Of a stretch of 62,456 bases of DNA, positions 22,723 to 31,437 are shown piece after piece. Source of the stretch: an uncultured Prevotellaceae bacterium (lineage in GTDB: Bacteria > Bacteroidota > Bacteroidia > Bacteroidales > Bacteroidaceae). Location of the stretch: assembly GCA_902771155.1 (NCBI GenBank), contig CACXVS010000008.1:1-62456 (forward strand), in the 5' to 3' direction. The position numbers were made by a program, and so were the translations under genes. Below the pieces are notes generated by a model, which was given only the letters and a program-made list of their open reading frames with translations, had not been told where the DNA came from and ran no database searches. Position 1 is the first letter of the stretch. Each line of letters starts with the position of its first letter.

Positions 22723-23862
22723 TTACGGTAAGGCCTTACGGGCGATGGCCATCATCTCTTCCAATTGGGGCGTGGGCTTTTCTACCTCTGCCGCTTTCTC
22801 GAGGAACAGCTGGTAATAAGTGCGGGCCTGTTCCCCGTCCTTCAGGAGATAGGCGTAGGCATTGGCAATATTATAATAGGTGGCGACGGAAGAGGGATTG
22901 TACGTGAGGTGTTCTTTCCATGCCCTGACGGCCTCCTCGTAATGCTGAGTCAGATAGTAGGCCTCGCCTTCTGAGAGGGTGATGGCCTTCATGATGGTGG
23001 TGTCGGGGCGCATCATTTCCCTGGCGAGATTGAGATACCCCAGTCCCTCGGGATAGCGCTGGGTATCGACGCAGACCACCCCCAGACGATAGGCGCAACT
23101 CAGATGCTGCATGCCACTGATGAGGAAGGCCAGGCTGAGATACTTGTAGGCTCGCTCCAAGTCCTCAATCTGCGAGTAGCACATACCAGCAGAGTAGAGC
23201 GTGTTGAAGGTGGAGTCGCCCTGTTCCATCAGATGGTTGTACATCATGGCAGCTGCTGTGAAGTCGCGATTCATGAACCACGCATCAGCCAGTGCCCTGT
23301 TCACCATGATATTCGTGGAGTCCTTCAGCGTATATTTCAGTCCGCAGATGATGCCTTTCTGTGGTTGACTGGCTTTGGCATAGGCGAGGATAAGACCAGA
23401 CACCATCTCACCATCCATAGGGTAACGATTCACCAGCTGACTGGTCCAGTACATATAGGAGTCGTTGTCGCCCTGCTTCTGGTAGCTGAGGGCGAGCTGG
23501 CGGAAGGATTCGTGCGAGAGCGAGTCCTCTGGCATATTCTTCAGGAGTTCGGAGGTCTTACGATAGTTGGCACGCTTGTAGTGGCAATCAGCCAACTTCA
23601 GGCGCACCTCACGAGGGATCCTGTCTTCGGGTACGTACGTGCTCATCACATCGCTGTCCTCCATCGAGAAGCGCACCACATCCTGTGACTCAGCCAGATC
23701 GTAGGCACGTTGGTAACACTTCAGCGCCTCGAAGGTGTTGAACTGTTGCATGCAGCTATCGCCAGTCTGCACATAGAAGGCAAGGGAATCAATAGCCTCG
23801 CCCCTGACGGGTAGAGCCGTCAGCAGGGCGAGGATGACAAAAAGACTTGATAGTTTCTTCAT
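22723..23862 (-). CDS. Secreted tetratricopeptide-repeat protein
   Basis: 379 residues with a signal peptide (MKKLSSLFVILALLTALPVRG). The rest is made of TPR-like helix pairs, e.g. ALKCYQRAYDLAES, KLADCHYKRANYRKTSELLKNM, SYQKQGDNDSYMYWTSQLVNRYP, AYRLGVVCVDTQRYPEGLGYLNLARE and TYYNIANAYAYLLKDGEQARTYYQLFLEKA. Presumably a periplasmic protein-interaction scaffold. It sits 23 bases after the M56/TonB gene and shares its operon, suggesting a role in the same envelope-stress or receptor system. Confidence 0.85.
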   Translation of the reverse strand: MKKLSSLFVILALLTALPVRGEAIDSLAFYVQTGDSCMQQFNTFEALKCYQRAYDLAESQDVVRFSMEDSDVMSTYVPEDRIPREVRLKLADCHYKRANYRKTSELLKNMPEDSLSHESFRQLALSYQKQGDNDSYMYWTSQLVNRYPMDGEMVSGLILAYAKASQPQKGIICGLKYTLKDSTNIMVNRALADAWFMNRDFTAAAMMYNHLMEQGDSTFNTLYSAGMCYSQIEDLERAYKYLSLAFLISGMQHLSCAYRLGVVCVDTQRYPEGLGYLNLAREMMRPDTTIMKAITLSEGEAYYLTQHYEEAVRAWKEHLTYNPSSVATYYNIANAYAYLLKDGEQARTYYQLFLEKAAEVEKPTPQLEEMMAIARKALP

Positions 23863-23885
23863 GTCTATAACGAGAGAGAGGTTTA

Positions 23886-25499
23886 TCAGTTCTTCTTGGT
23901 GGTGATGAGAATCACGCCATTCTTAGCCTTTTCGCCATACTTCTCGATAGCGGCCTTGTCTTTCAGTACATCTATGTGGTCAACAGACTCGCTTTTGATC
24001 TTACCTAATTCATCATGAGAAACCTCTTTGCCATCAACATAAATCACAGTTTCAAGTGAAGGAGGAAGACCATTCTTAGCTGCAGAAGAGCCTGCGAGAT
24101 AAGCAGCAGACTTCTCATCGATGATGTGGATGTTGCCAGCTCGATCTTTTTCACCATCGAGATTGAAAGAAATGGGAACGGTGTACTTGACACGGACAAC
24201 TTTGCCATTCTGCTTGCCTGGTGTCCAGTTTGGCATCGCATTGATGACACGCAGGGCTTCAGCATCGAGCAAGGGATCGACGGACTTCACCACTTTAGCC
24301 CCAGAGATGCTGCCGTCCTTCTCTACCACGAAGGTAGCGATGACGCGCCCCTGAGTGCCTGCCTTTTCAGCCTCTTCAGGATAGTTAACGGTATTTGAAA
24401 GGAATTCGAAGAGTGCCTTCGGACCACCAGGATACTGGGGCATCTCCTCCACCACATCGAAGGCTCCATCCTGTTTTTCCACCTCTAAGGCATTGGGCAT
24501 CTCAACGGGTTCCACCTTTTCTTGAGGGACAGGAGGTTGTTCAATCACCATCATATCATTGGTTGACCCCATTTTGATGGTCGCATCCTTTTTACCTTTC
24601 TTGACCATCTTTTTCTGAGGCTGTTGATACACCACATCGGTAACAGTCTCTGCATTCAGGGCTAAGGCTACTGCCACGATGGGCAGGAGTGCCAACAGCT
24701 TCAGATAGCTTTGGCGTGGGGATTTCTTATGTAACATCATATTGATTCGGTTTTTGAGGGTACTGTGAGAGATGCCGTTGGCAAGGGAGTACCCACCGAT
24801 GCCTGCGGCTTTTGTGATTAACAGGTATTGATATTGACGCGCATTGATCCCTTGAGAGAGTACTGCACCGTCGGCCTCGTATTCATGGATGGCTCGCAGG
24901 TCGGAGCGCAGCATCCACATGGCGGGATTAAACCACTGGAGGGCGGTGAGAGTATCGACGAGGATCAGATCCCACGAGTGATGGAGTCTGATATGTCCCC
25001 GTTCATGCGCAAGAATAGCGCTATCGCTGATTTCGAAATCGTCACGATTCATCACAATGTAGTGCATCCAACTGAAGGGTGCCATTTCTGCATTGTCAGT
25101 GACGCAGATGGTGATTCCGTCGGCTTGCGGATGGCGTTCACTGTGCCTGATCAGACTGAGGATTCTGAACAACGACCAGAGGGTGTAGCCAAGCGTTGCC
25201 ATTACACCTAATATATATAATATGGGCAACGCGATCTGCCACCAAGGCGTTGAGGACTCTTCGTCCAAGACACCCACCTGGATGTCGCCTACAGAGACGC
25301 TTGCCACAGCCTGCATCGTCACCGTCTCGTGGAAGGTAATCACACAGAGAGGCAGTACGAACGAAGCCACTGCAGTAGTGAGGAGCACCAGACGGTTCAC
25401 GTGGTGGAACGTCTCACGAGCCAGCAACAGGCGGTAGAACATATAGAATACCGCCAGAAGCACAGCCACCTTCAGGTCGTATGTCAGAAACTCAATCAT
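23886..25499 (-). CDS. BlaR1-type M56 membrane peptidase with TonB C-terminal domain
   Basis: 537 residues. The N-terminal half has membrane helices and the zinc motif HERGH (SAILAHERGHIRLHHSWD), then a fourth helix (LLALLPIVAVALAL). The periplasmic half has a proline/glutamate linker and a TonB C-terminal domain (MPQYPGGPKALFEFL through VKYTVPISFNL). A C-terminal tail (YVDGKEVSHDELGKI through GVILITTKK) resembles a TonB-receptor plug fragment. M56 proteins sense a signal and proteolyse the BlaI-type repressor. The start (MIEFLTYDL) overlaps blaI by 8 bases (ATGATTGA), showing translational coupling. The fusion is usual in Bacteroidetes. Confidence 0.9.
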   Translation of the reverse strand: MIEFLTYDLKVAVLLAVFYMFYRLLLARETFHHVNRLVLLTTAVASFVLPLCVITFHETVTMQAVASVSVGDIQVGVLDEESSTPWWQIALPILYILGVMATLGYTLWSLFRILSLIRHSERHPQADGITICVTDNAEMAPFSWMHYIVMNRDDFEISDSAILAHERGHIRLHHSWDLILVDTLTALQWFNPAMWMLRSDLRAIHEYEADGAVLSQGINARQYQYLLITKAAGIGGYSLANGISHSTLKNRINMMLHKKSPRQSYLKLLALLPIVAVALALNAETVTDVVYQQPQKKMVKKGKKDATIKMGSTNDMMVIEQPPVPQEKVEPVEMPNALEVEKQDGAFDVVEEMPQYPGGPKALFEFLSNTVNYPEEAEKAGTQGRVIATFVVEKDGSISGAKVVKSVDPLLDAEALRVINAMPNWTPGKQNGKVVRVKYTVPISFNLDGEKDRAGNIHIIDEKSAAYLAGSSAAKNGLPPSLETVIYVDGKEVSHDELGKIKSESVDHIDVLKDKAAIEKYGEKAKNGVILITTKKN

Positions 25500-25854
25500 G
25501 ATGGTTCTCAATTTGGTCTATCAGTTCTTTCAGTTCTTCGACGGAAATCTTCTCTTCCTTAACGAACGAGGAGACTGCACTGAGATAGGAGTTGTTGAAA
25601 TAGTTCTTGATGACACCTGCAATCGACTTCCTGCCATACTCAGCCTCAGTGATGAGGGGGTAGTACTGATAGGTGTTGCCAAACTGCTTGTGGTCGAGAA
25701 AACCTTCTTTCTCCAGGATTCGCACCATCGTGGAGAGGGTATTGAAGTGAGGTCGGGGCTCGTCGTAGAACTCCAGGAGCTCCTTGACGAACATCGGACC
25801 ATGCGCCCAATACAGATCCATGATTTCCTTTTCTTTATTTGTCAGCTTTTTCAT
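25492..25854 (-). CDS. blaI: BlaI/MecI/CopY-family repressor
   Basis: 120 residues. Winged-helix N-terminus (LTNKEKEIMDLYWAHGPMFVKELLEFY, HFNTLSTMVRILEKEGFLDHKQFGNTYQYYP) and a helical dimerisation C-terminus. The start MKKLTNKEKE at 25854 is used; the longer frame crosses the operator. As a BlaI protein it should repress its own operon and be cleaved when the M56 partner is activated. No beta-lactamase gene is present, so the regulon is probably broader envelope stress. Confidence 0.92.
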   Translation of the reverse strand: MKKLTNKEKEIMDLYWAHGPMFVKELLEFYDEPRPHFNTLSTMVRILEKEGFLDHKQFGNTYQYYPLITEAEYGRKSIAGVIKNYFNNSYLSAVSSFVKEEKISVEELKELIDQIENHHD

Positions 25855-25863
25855 TGTCGTTTT

Positions 25864-25951
25864 ACTTTTAGTCAATAAGTCACTTTGCGCGTCGGGTATC
25901 ACTACCTGAGCACAAAGTAACTAAAAGTTTTCGTTATATACAACTAAAAGT
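25864..25951 (-). promoter_or_regulatory. blaI operon promoter with three ACTAAAAGT operators
   Basis: The minus-strand promoter is TTG (complement of 25941-25943), a 20-base spacer, and TTACTTTG (complement of 25913-25920). ACTAAAAGT or its reverse complement occurs at 25864-25872, 25920-25928 and 25943-25951. The latter two overlap the -7 and -33 elements and are 23 bp apart centre to centre; the first lies in the leader. This is the expected layout for BlaI autorepression. Confidence 0.72.
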
Positions 25952-26040
25952 CGTAGTTTTTAAACTAAATTAATTAGTTTGCTATGGATTTAACTATTTT
26001 TTAGCGCAAACGGGCGCTTTATCTCGTCAATACTTCTCAA

Positions 26041-26165
26041 GGAGACAAGGAGTTCAAGGAGACAAGGAGTTCAAGACATATGTCAGTTAACTCCAAATGT
26101 CTCATTATGATAAAGAAACAACGGAATCAGGTATTGTCTTGAACTCCTTGAACTCCCTGTCTCCC
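26041..26165. repeat. MITE-like repeat unit with inverted GGAGACAAGG arms
   Basis: Left arm 26041-26083 (GGAGACAAGGAGTTCAAG blocks ending ACATATG), a core of about 47 bases, and right arm 26131-26165 (GTATTGTCTTGAACTCC, CTTGAACTCC, CTGTCTCC). The junction TTCAAGACATATG resembles the junction between the repeat arm and the S23 gene start, as if the gene were deleted here. It sits in the 455-base gap between blaI and bglX. Confidence 0.82.
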
Positions 26166-26185
26166 GATCTCCTAAGATCAAGCGA

Positions 26186-26216
26186 AACTTGCGACAAAAA
26201 CTTGAAAAAAGTTCGT
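26186..26216 (+). repeat. ACTTGCGACAAAA motif, copy 7
   Basis: Plus strand AACTTGCGACAAAAACTTG followed by AAAAAAGTTCGT, 50 bases upstream of the bglX -7 box. Nearly identical to copy 6. Confidence 0.78.
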
Positions 26217-26267
26217 CATCGCAAAATAATATCGTGCTAATTGCTTTCAAGTTTCAGAAATAGTTTA

Positions 26268-26275
26268 TATCTTTG
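26268..26275 (+). promoter_or_regulatory. bglX -7 promoter box
   Basis: TATCTTTG, 34 bases before the start codon; a TTT occupies the -33 position 20 bases upstream. Confidence 0.6.
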
Positions 26276-26309
26276 CAACAAACAAATTAGAATAAAGAGG
26301 AAACGCGTT

Positions 26310-28550
26310 ATGAAACTAAGACAGGTATTAATGGGAGTGATGTTGCTCGGAGCGACGTGCGCTATGGGCGAGGATAGGCAGATGAAAGAGTTTATCGACC
26401 AGCTGATGGCGAAGATGACCGTGGAGGAGAAACTGGGACAGATGAATCTGTTGCCTGGAACATCGGCTACGACGGGCGAGTTGAAGGATAGTCCGCTTCT
26501 GCAACTCGTAGCGCAGGGCAAGCTTGGCACCATCCTGAACCAGAAGGGTGTAGAGGGCATCAGGGCACTTCAGGATGCTGCGGTCAAGCAGAGCAGACTG
26601 GGCATACCCCTGTTGGTGGGCATGGACGTGATCCATGGCTACGAGACCATCTTCCCCATCCCTCTGGCCATGTCGTGCAGTTGGGACCTGAAGGCCATTG
26701 AGGAGGCAGCAAGGATAGCTGCTAAGGAGGCGACGGCTGATGGCATCTGTTGGACGTATAGTCCGATGGTGGATATCGCCCTGGATGCCCGTTGGGGTCG
26801 TATCGCTGAGGGCAATGGCGAGGACCCCTTCCTGGGCTCGCGCATCGCAGAGGCGATGGTTAGGGGCTATCAGGGCGACTTCGGACCAGAGAACATGATG
26901 GCCTGCGTGAAGCACTATGCACTCTATGGTGGGGCCGAGGCTGGGCGCGACTATAATACGGTAGATATGAGTCATATCAGGATGTACAACCAGTTCTTCC
27001 CTCCCTACGAGGCAGCAGCAAAGGCGGGAGCAGGATCGGTGATGACCTCGTTTAACATCGTGGATTACACCCCCGCTACGGCTAACCGTTGGCTGATCGA
27101 CGACGTATTGAGGCAGCAATGGGGTTGGGACGGATTCGTGGTGACAGACTATGGTGCCATCGGAGAGATCACCAAGCACGGATTGGGCGACCTGAGTCAG
27201 GCTTCGGTTCTGGCGTTGAAGGCGGGTACGGACATGGACATGTGTTCGGAAGGGTTTATCAACACGCTGGAGCAATCGCTGAAGGAAGGGAGGGTGACGA
27301 TGGCAGAGATCGACCAGGCTTGCAGAAGGGTGCTCGAGGCGAAATACAAGCTGGGACTCTTCGACAACCCCTACCGCTTCCTCGACGAGAAGCGTCGCGA
27401 TCAGGACATCTACACCCCAGAGCACAGGAAGGCTGCAAGAGATCTGACGGCAGAGACGTTTGTGCTCCTGAAAAACGAGGGGGGCCTTCTGCCCTTGAAG
27501 AAGCAGGGGAAGATAGCACTCATAGGACCGATGGGCGACAATCGTGCAAACATGACGGGTACGTGGGCGCCCACTGCTACCAACGAGAAATATGCCACCC
27601 TGAAAGAGGCCATGGAGAGGGCACTGGAAGGGAAGGCGACACTGAGTTACGCTCAGGGCTGCAACTTCGCCAAAGACCCCACGCTCCAGAAGGATGGCGG
27701 ATTCTATAGGACCACTCCTTTCAAGGACAGTGAGGCGATGAAGCGCGAGGCACTCAGTATCGCCAAGGATGCCGATGTGATCATCTGTGCCATGGGCGAA
27801 TCGGCAGAGATGAGTGGCGAGAGCAGCAGTAGGGCTACACTCGAGATGTTCGACGTACAAAGGGAATTGCTCGAGGCACTGTTGGAGTTGGGCAAGCCGT
27901 TGGTGGTGCTCAACTTTGCAGGTCGTCCCACGGTGATGACCTGGGAGCAGGCACATGTACCAGCCATCCTGCAAGTGTGGTTTGGGGGTAGTGAGGCAGG
28001 CGACGCCATCTGCGATGTGATCTTTGGCGACAAGGTGCCCTCGGGCAAGCTGACCACCTCGATGCCTCAGGCGACAGGTCAGGAACCGCTCTACTACAAC
28101 TATCTGCCTACGGGCCGACCTGTGGGTGAGGACCGCAAGGACTTCTCGAAATTCGGAAGCAACTATTTCGATGTGCGCAACGACCCACTCTACCCCTTCG
28201 GCTACGGACTGAGCTACACGAGTTTTGAGTACAGCGACGTGAGTCTGGATGGACGAACGGCCTCAGTAACCGTCAAGAATACAGGCGATTACGATGGAGA
28301 CGAGATTGTGCAATTATACATCCACGACGTGGTGGCCAGCATCACTCGACCAGTGAAGGAACTGAAGGGCTTTGAGCGCATCCACCTGAAAAAGGGCGAA
28401 AGCAAGGTAGTAAAATTTGAGATCACAGACGAGCTCTTGAAGTTCTACGACCGTGATCTCAACTATGTTCTCGAGCCAGGCGACTTCGAGATTATGATTG
28501 GGCCAGACAGTAGTCTGAAGCACCTGAAAAAGGCAGTGCTTACCCGATAA
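26310..28550 (+). CDS. bglX: GH3 beta-glucosidase/beta-xylosidase, BglX type
   Basis: 746 residues with signal peptide (MKLRQVLMGVMLLGATCAMG). Usual periplasmic BglX layout: GH3 barrel with PMVDIALDARWGRIAEGNGEDP and VKHYALYGGAEAGRDYN; nucleophile Asp280 in WDGFVVTDYGAIGE; C-terminal alpha/beta domain with AMGESAEMSGESSSR (acid/base region); and a fibronectin-III-like end (YPFGYGLSYTSFEYSDV). Hydrolyses beta-linked glucosides or xylosides from plant polysaccharides, compatible with the GH67/GH97 genes elsewhere. The start after AATAAAGAGGAAA was chosen because the longer frame reads through the promoter. Its 3' end overlaps the convergent epimerase gene by 11 bases. Confidence 0.95.
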   Translation: MKLRQVLMGVMLLGATCAMGEDRQMKEFIDQLMAKMTVEEKLGQMNLLPGTSATTGELKDSPLLQLVAQGKLGTILNQKGVEGIRALQDAAVKQSRLGIPLLVGMDVIHGYETIFPIPLAMSCSWDLKAIEEAARIAAKEATADGICWTYSPMVDIALDARWGRIAEGNGEDPFLGSRIAEAMVRGYQGDFGPENMMACVKHYALYGGAEAGRDYNTVDMSHIRMYNQFFPPYEAAAKAGAGSVMTSFNIVDYTPATANRWLIDDVLRQQWGWDGFVVTDYGAIGEITKHGLGDLSQASVLALKAGTDMDMCSEGFINTLEQSLKEGRVTMAEIDQACRRVLEAKYKLGLFDNPYRFLDEKRRDQDIYTPEHRKAARDLTAETFVLLKNEGGLLPLKKQGKIALIGPMGDNRANMTGTWAPTATNEKYATLKEAMERALEGKATLSYAQGCNFAKDPTLQKDGGFYRTTPFKDSEAMKREALSIAKDADVIICAMGESAEMSGESSSRATLEMFDVQRELLEALLELGKPLVVLNFAGRPTVMTWEQAHVPAILQVWFGGSEAGDAICDVIFGDKVPSGKLTTSMPQATGQEPLYYNYLPTGRPVGEDRKDFSKFGSNYFDVRNDPLYPFGYGLSYTSFEYSDVSLDGRTASVTVKNTGDYDGDEIVQLYIHDVVASITRPVKELKGFERIHLKKGESKVVKFEITDELLKFYDRDLNYVLEPGDFEIMIGPDSSLKHLKKAVLTR

Positions 28551-29412
28551 TAATGTCGTACTTCGACATGAACGAGGCTCCGGGCTGAAGATGGTTCATG
28601 AGGGGCTTGTCCTTGAACTCGCCCTTGAAACTGCGAGGATCGCCAATGCCATACCAAGGTTCGATACACACGAAGGGGGCCTGTTTGCCATAAGGACTCC
28701 AGAAGGCAACGACGGGGGTACGGAACTCGACGGTGACCTCAGGCTCACCAGCCTTGTTGAGCAATTCTGCACGATGGAGCTGACTCTTATGGATCTTAAT
28801 GGAGTCGTTGCGCCAGGTGTTGTCGGAGAACTCCATCAGTCCGTTCTCAGCCTCCACGAAGGGTACCTCGTCCATCTCGTGCGAGCCGTCGCCATAGCTG
28901 TGGAGGGCGTCCATCAGTTCCTCGTTGTCGAGACGGATACAACCACTCTGCGTATCACCAGCCTTCATGCCAGGTACGTTGAAGGCAGGATGACCGCCTA
29001 TCTGGAAGTGGATCTCACGGGTATCCGTATTATGGACGTGCCAGATGACACCGATCTTGTTCTCGTCGAGCGTGTAGCTGATGGAGAGGGTAAAGTCGTA
29101 GGGATACACCTTTTTCGTCTCTTCTGAGGACTCGAGGGCAAAGGTCACCTTTCGAGGGCCCTGGGCGATGAGCTTGAACTCAGCATCACGGGCAAAACCA
29201 TGACGAGGCAGGTGGTACTCCTGGCCATCCACACGGTAGGTCTCGTTGTTAACGCTGCACACGATGGGAAAGAGGATTGGGGAGTGGCGAGGCCAGAATT
29301 GGGGATCGGCTTGCCACAGATATTCCTTACCATTGGCATCCTTGATGCTCTGGAGCTCGGCTCCTTTCTCCGATACGACGATGGAGAGTTGTTCGTTCTT
29401 CAGTTCTACCAT
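28540..29412 (-). CDS. Aldose 1-epimerase family protein (LacX/YeaD-like)
   Basis: 290 residues of the galactose-mutarotase fold. Recognisable: IVVSEKGAELQSIKDANGKEYLWQ at the start, LPRHGFARDAEF with the catalytic-type histidine, IGGHPAFNVP (second His) and a Glu in FRTPVVAFWSPYGKQAPFVCIEPWYGI. Interconverts sugar anomers or sugar phosphates; exact substrate unknown. Last gene of a minus-strand operon starting with the SPFH gene; its stop overlaps bglX, so convergent transcription crosses both 3' ends. Confidence 0.9.
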   Translation of the reverse strand: MVELKNEQLSIVVSEKGAELQSIKDANGKEYLWQADPQFWPRHSPILFPIVCSVNNETYRVDGQEYHLPRHGFARDAEFKLIAQGPRKVTFALESSEETKKVYPYDFTLSISYTLDENKIGVIWHVHNTDTREIHFQIGGHPAFNVPGMKAGDTQSGCIRLDNEELMDALHSYGDGSHEMDEVPFVEAENGLMEFSDNTWRNDSIKIHKSQLHRAELLNKAGEPEVTVEFRTPVVAFWSPYGKQAPFVCIEPWYGIGDPRSFKGEFKDKPLMNHLQPGASFMSKYDIIIG

Positions 29413-29413
29413 A

Positions 29414-29902
29414 TTATTTTGCTTTATAGATGACTATTGAGAAATAGATGATTTCCAAAAAGAGCAGGCCAAAGACCACCAAGAAGGGAGTGGGCGACGG
29501 TGACGACATGCCCAGCATCATATAGGCCACACTCAGGGGTATCAACAGGAAGGTGATGCCCATCACCCGTGAAAAGCGGATGGCCAGTTCCACCTGACGG
29601 ACATTGGTGATCTTGAAAGGCATATTGATGTGTCTCGGGAAATAGGCTATCGCCATGCAGACGACGGCTCCTATTGTCAGGATGATGCAGGGGATGGCGA
29701 CACCTGCTGGCGAGCCATAGGCATTAGCCTTCCCAGAGGCATCGAAATGGGTGGGCACGATGTCTGGTGCACGATGGATCATCCAGATGATGATGCCCCA
29801 GACGATAATCGCAATGATGACAAAGGCTATCTCAAAGACAGTTGCCTCTGTGGTGCGATGCACCTTGACGGACTTCAAATCAAAAGTATTCTTCTGTTCC
29901 AT
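29414..29902 (-). CDS. DUF1648-domain membrane protein
   Basis: 162 residues. TM1 (VFEIAFVIIAIIVWGIIIWM) leads into RAPDIVPTHFDASGKANAYGSP, the hallmark DUF1648 block (P-x-H-F/W-x-x-x-G). Three more hydrophobic segments follow (IPCIILTIGAVVCMAIAYF, MGITFLLIPLSVAYMMLGM, PFLVVFGLLFLEIIYFSIVIY). Relatives such as SdpI confer immunity to killing factors in Bacillus; here the role is unknown. One base before the epimerase gene. Confidence 0.82.
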   Translation of the reverse strand: MEQKNTFDLKSVKVHRTTEATVFEIAFVIIAIIVWGIIIWMIHRAPDIVPTHFDASGKANAYGSPAGVAIPCIILTIGAVVCMAIAYFPRHINMPFKITNVRQVELAIRFSRVMGITFLLIPLSVAYMMLGMSSPSPTPFLVVFGLLFLEIIYFSIVIYKAK

Positions 29903-29918
29903 TTTTATCTGCTTAGTC

Positions 29919-30101
29919 TTACATTGGTGGGAGTTTGCGGACAGCCAGTAGTGTTGCTATGGTGCAAACAACACCTACAATTATTATTGCGGATGCGAAG
30001 GCCGAAACACTCATGACATGAGATATAAACAGTACTATCAGCATGGCAAGGAGCATGAACTGCAGGGCCATAATCAATATCAATGCTTTTTTCCTATTCA
30101 T
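29919..30101 (-). CDS. 60-residue two-helix membrane protein
   Basis: Two hydrophobic segments (LILIMALQFMLLAMLIVLFI and ASAIIIVGVVCTIATLLAV) with a short basic N-terminus (MNRKKA) and a RKLPPM tail. No family recognised. It overlaps the RHH gene end by 8 bases and precedes the DUF1648 gene, so it belongs to the SPFH operon. Confidence 0.6.
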   Translation of the reverse strand: MNRKKALILIMALQFMLLAMLIVLFISHVMSVSAFASAIIIVGVVCTIATLLAVRKLPPM

Positions 30102-30291
30102 CGTTTTCTTCTGTTTGGGTTTGTTTTTTCTTTTTTGGCAGGCGTTTTGCCTTGCGCAGGGCCTCGGTGATGATCCACTGCAGCTGGCCGTTGGTGCTGC
30201 GGAACTCGTCCGCAGCCCAGGCCTCTATAGCGTTCATCGTCTCAGCGTCAACGCGGAGGATAAAACTCTTGGTGTTGCTCTTCTCTGCCAT
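30094..30291 (-). CDS. Arc-like ribbon-helix-helix DNA-binding protein
   Basis: 65 residues. KSFILRVDAETMNAIEAWAADEFRSTNGQLQWIITEALRKAKR is an Arc/MetJ-type ribbon-helix-helix: strand FILRV, helix, STNGQ turn, helix. The tail is lysine-rich then acidic. Bacteroidetes often place such a gene after an SPFH gene. It could autoregulate the operon through the GATATC inverted repeat at 31310-31326. Confidence 0.78.
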   Translation of the reverse strand: MAEKSNTKSFILRVDAETMNAIEAWAADEFRSTNGQLQWIITEALRKAKRLPKKKKQTQTEENDE

Positions 30292-30294
30292 GTA

Positions 30295-31260
30295 TTAATG
30301 GTTTAGTGTGCCAGTATTGACGACGGGCTGAGCTGCATCGTCGCCACAGAGCACCACGAGCAGGTTAGACACCATAGCAGCCTTCTTGTCGTCGTCGAGT
30401 TCTACGATATCCTCGTTGGTGAGTTTGTCGAGGGCCATCTTCACCATCGAGACGGCTCCCTCCACGATCTTCTCACGAGCTGTGATGATGGCTGAAGCCT
30501 GTTGGCGACGCAACATCACTGCAGCAATCTCCGGGGCGTAGGCCAGGTAGTTGATACGGGCCTCGACAACCTCGATACCTGCAAGGGCCAGACGTTCGTC
30601 GAGCTTCTCCTCCAATTGCTGGTTGATCTCATCGGCACTTGAGCGCAGGGTGGGCTCCCCAGCCTTCGTGTCCTCGTCGTCGTAGGCATACTGACCAGCC
30701 ACCTGGCGGAGAGCTGCATCACTCTGCACACGCACGAAGTTCTCGAGGGCATTCATCAACCCCTTGGTATCTGAGCCCACAGCTGCCTGGTTAGAGGCCA
30801 TCGTCTGGGTATCGACCTCGAAGAGGGCCTTATAGGTATCCTTCAGTTTCCACACCAGCACAAGTCCGATCATCACCGGGTTACCCGTCTTGTCGTTTAC
30901 CTTGATGGGCTCTGCGTCGAGGTTACGAGCACGAAGCGACACCTTCTTGGTGCCATAGAAAGGATTGATCCAGTAGAAGCCTGTTTTGGCAAAGGTACCT
31001 GCGTACTTACCAAACCAGGTGGTGACACGGGCCTCGTTGGGTTCGAGCATCAAGTGACCACACCACATGATGATATTGACGATCAGCAGCAACAAACTGC
31101 CACCCAACAACCAACCGCCACAAGCGCCATCGCTGCCATCGAGCAGAATGATGCTATACACAATGCCAACAATCGCCAGAATGGCTACAGCGAGATTCAC
31201 AAACAGCATCAGAAAGCCGTTCATCACCACTCCATTAAATGCATACTCCTTTGTTTCCAT
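30295..31260 (-). CDS. SPFH/Band-7 membrane protein
   Basis: 321 residues. Two N-terminal membrane helices (about residues 15-37 and 48-66), then an SPFH domain ([61 protein letters not shown]), a coiled region ([48 protein letters not shown]) and a tail. Similar to the slipin/prohibitin superfamily that forms membrane microdomain scaffolds and regulates proteases. First gene of the five-gene operon ending with the epimerase. Confidence 0.9.
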   Translation of the reverse strand: METKEYAFNGVVMNGFLMLFVNLAVAILAIVGIVYSIILLDGSDGACGGWLLGGSLLLLIVNIIMWCGHLMLEPNEARVTTWFGKYAGTFAKTGFYWINPFYGTKKVSLRARNLDAEPIKVNDKTGNPVMIGLVLVWKLKDTYKALFEVDTQTMASNQAAVGSDTKGLMNALENFVRVQSDAALRQVAGQYAYDDEDTKAGEPTLRSSADEINQQLEEKLDERLALAGIEVVEARINYLAYAPEIAAVMLRRQQASAIITAREKIVEGAVSMVKMALDKLTNEDIVELDDDKKAAMVSNLLVVLCGDDAAQPVVNTGTLNH

Positions 31261-31309
31261 AATTCTTTTACCTTATTAATATATAACAACATTGTCAACT
31301 ATTCAAAGT

Positions 31310-31357
31310 GATATCAATTTGATATCGCAAAGATATGAACTATTTTTTAATTGACAA
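31310..31357 (-). promoter_or_regulatory. SPFH operon promoter with GATATC inverted repeat at the start site
   Basis: Minus strand: TTG (complement of 31355-31357), 19-base spacer, TATCTTTG (complement of 31328-31335). Immediately downstream, at the expected transcription start, lies GATATC-N5-GATATC (31310-31326), a candidate operator for the operon's own ribbon-helix-helix protein. Confidence 0.65.
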
Positions 31358-31422
31358 TGGATTCGGCCCAATAATTAAGTAAGTTTAACTATCAACTGTC
31401 TGCTATCAACTATTAACTTTTG

Positions 31423-31430
31423 TATCTTTG
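31423..31430 (+). promoter_or_regulatory. -7 box of the cation efflux gene
   Basis: TATCTTTG, seven bases before the ATG at 31438, implying a leaderless mRNA. Upstream (31386-31418) is a CTATCAACT-rich low-complexity stretch. Confidence 0.6.
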
Positions 31431-31437
31431 CACCCCG

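Noticed and set aside
26328..27974. 548-residue minus-strand ORF
   Set aside because: Antisense shadow of the GH3 gene, whose catalytic motifs are clear.
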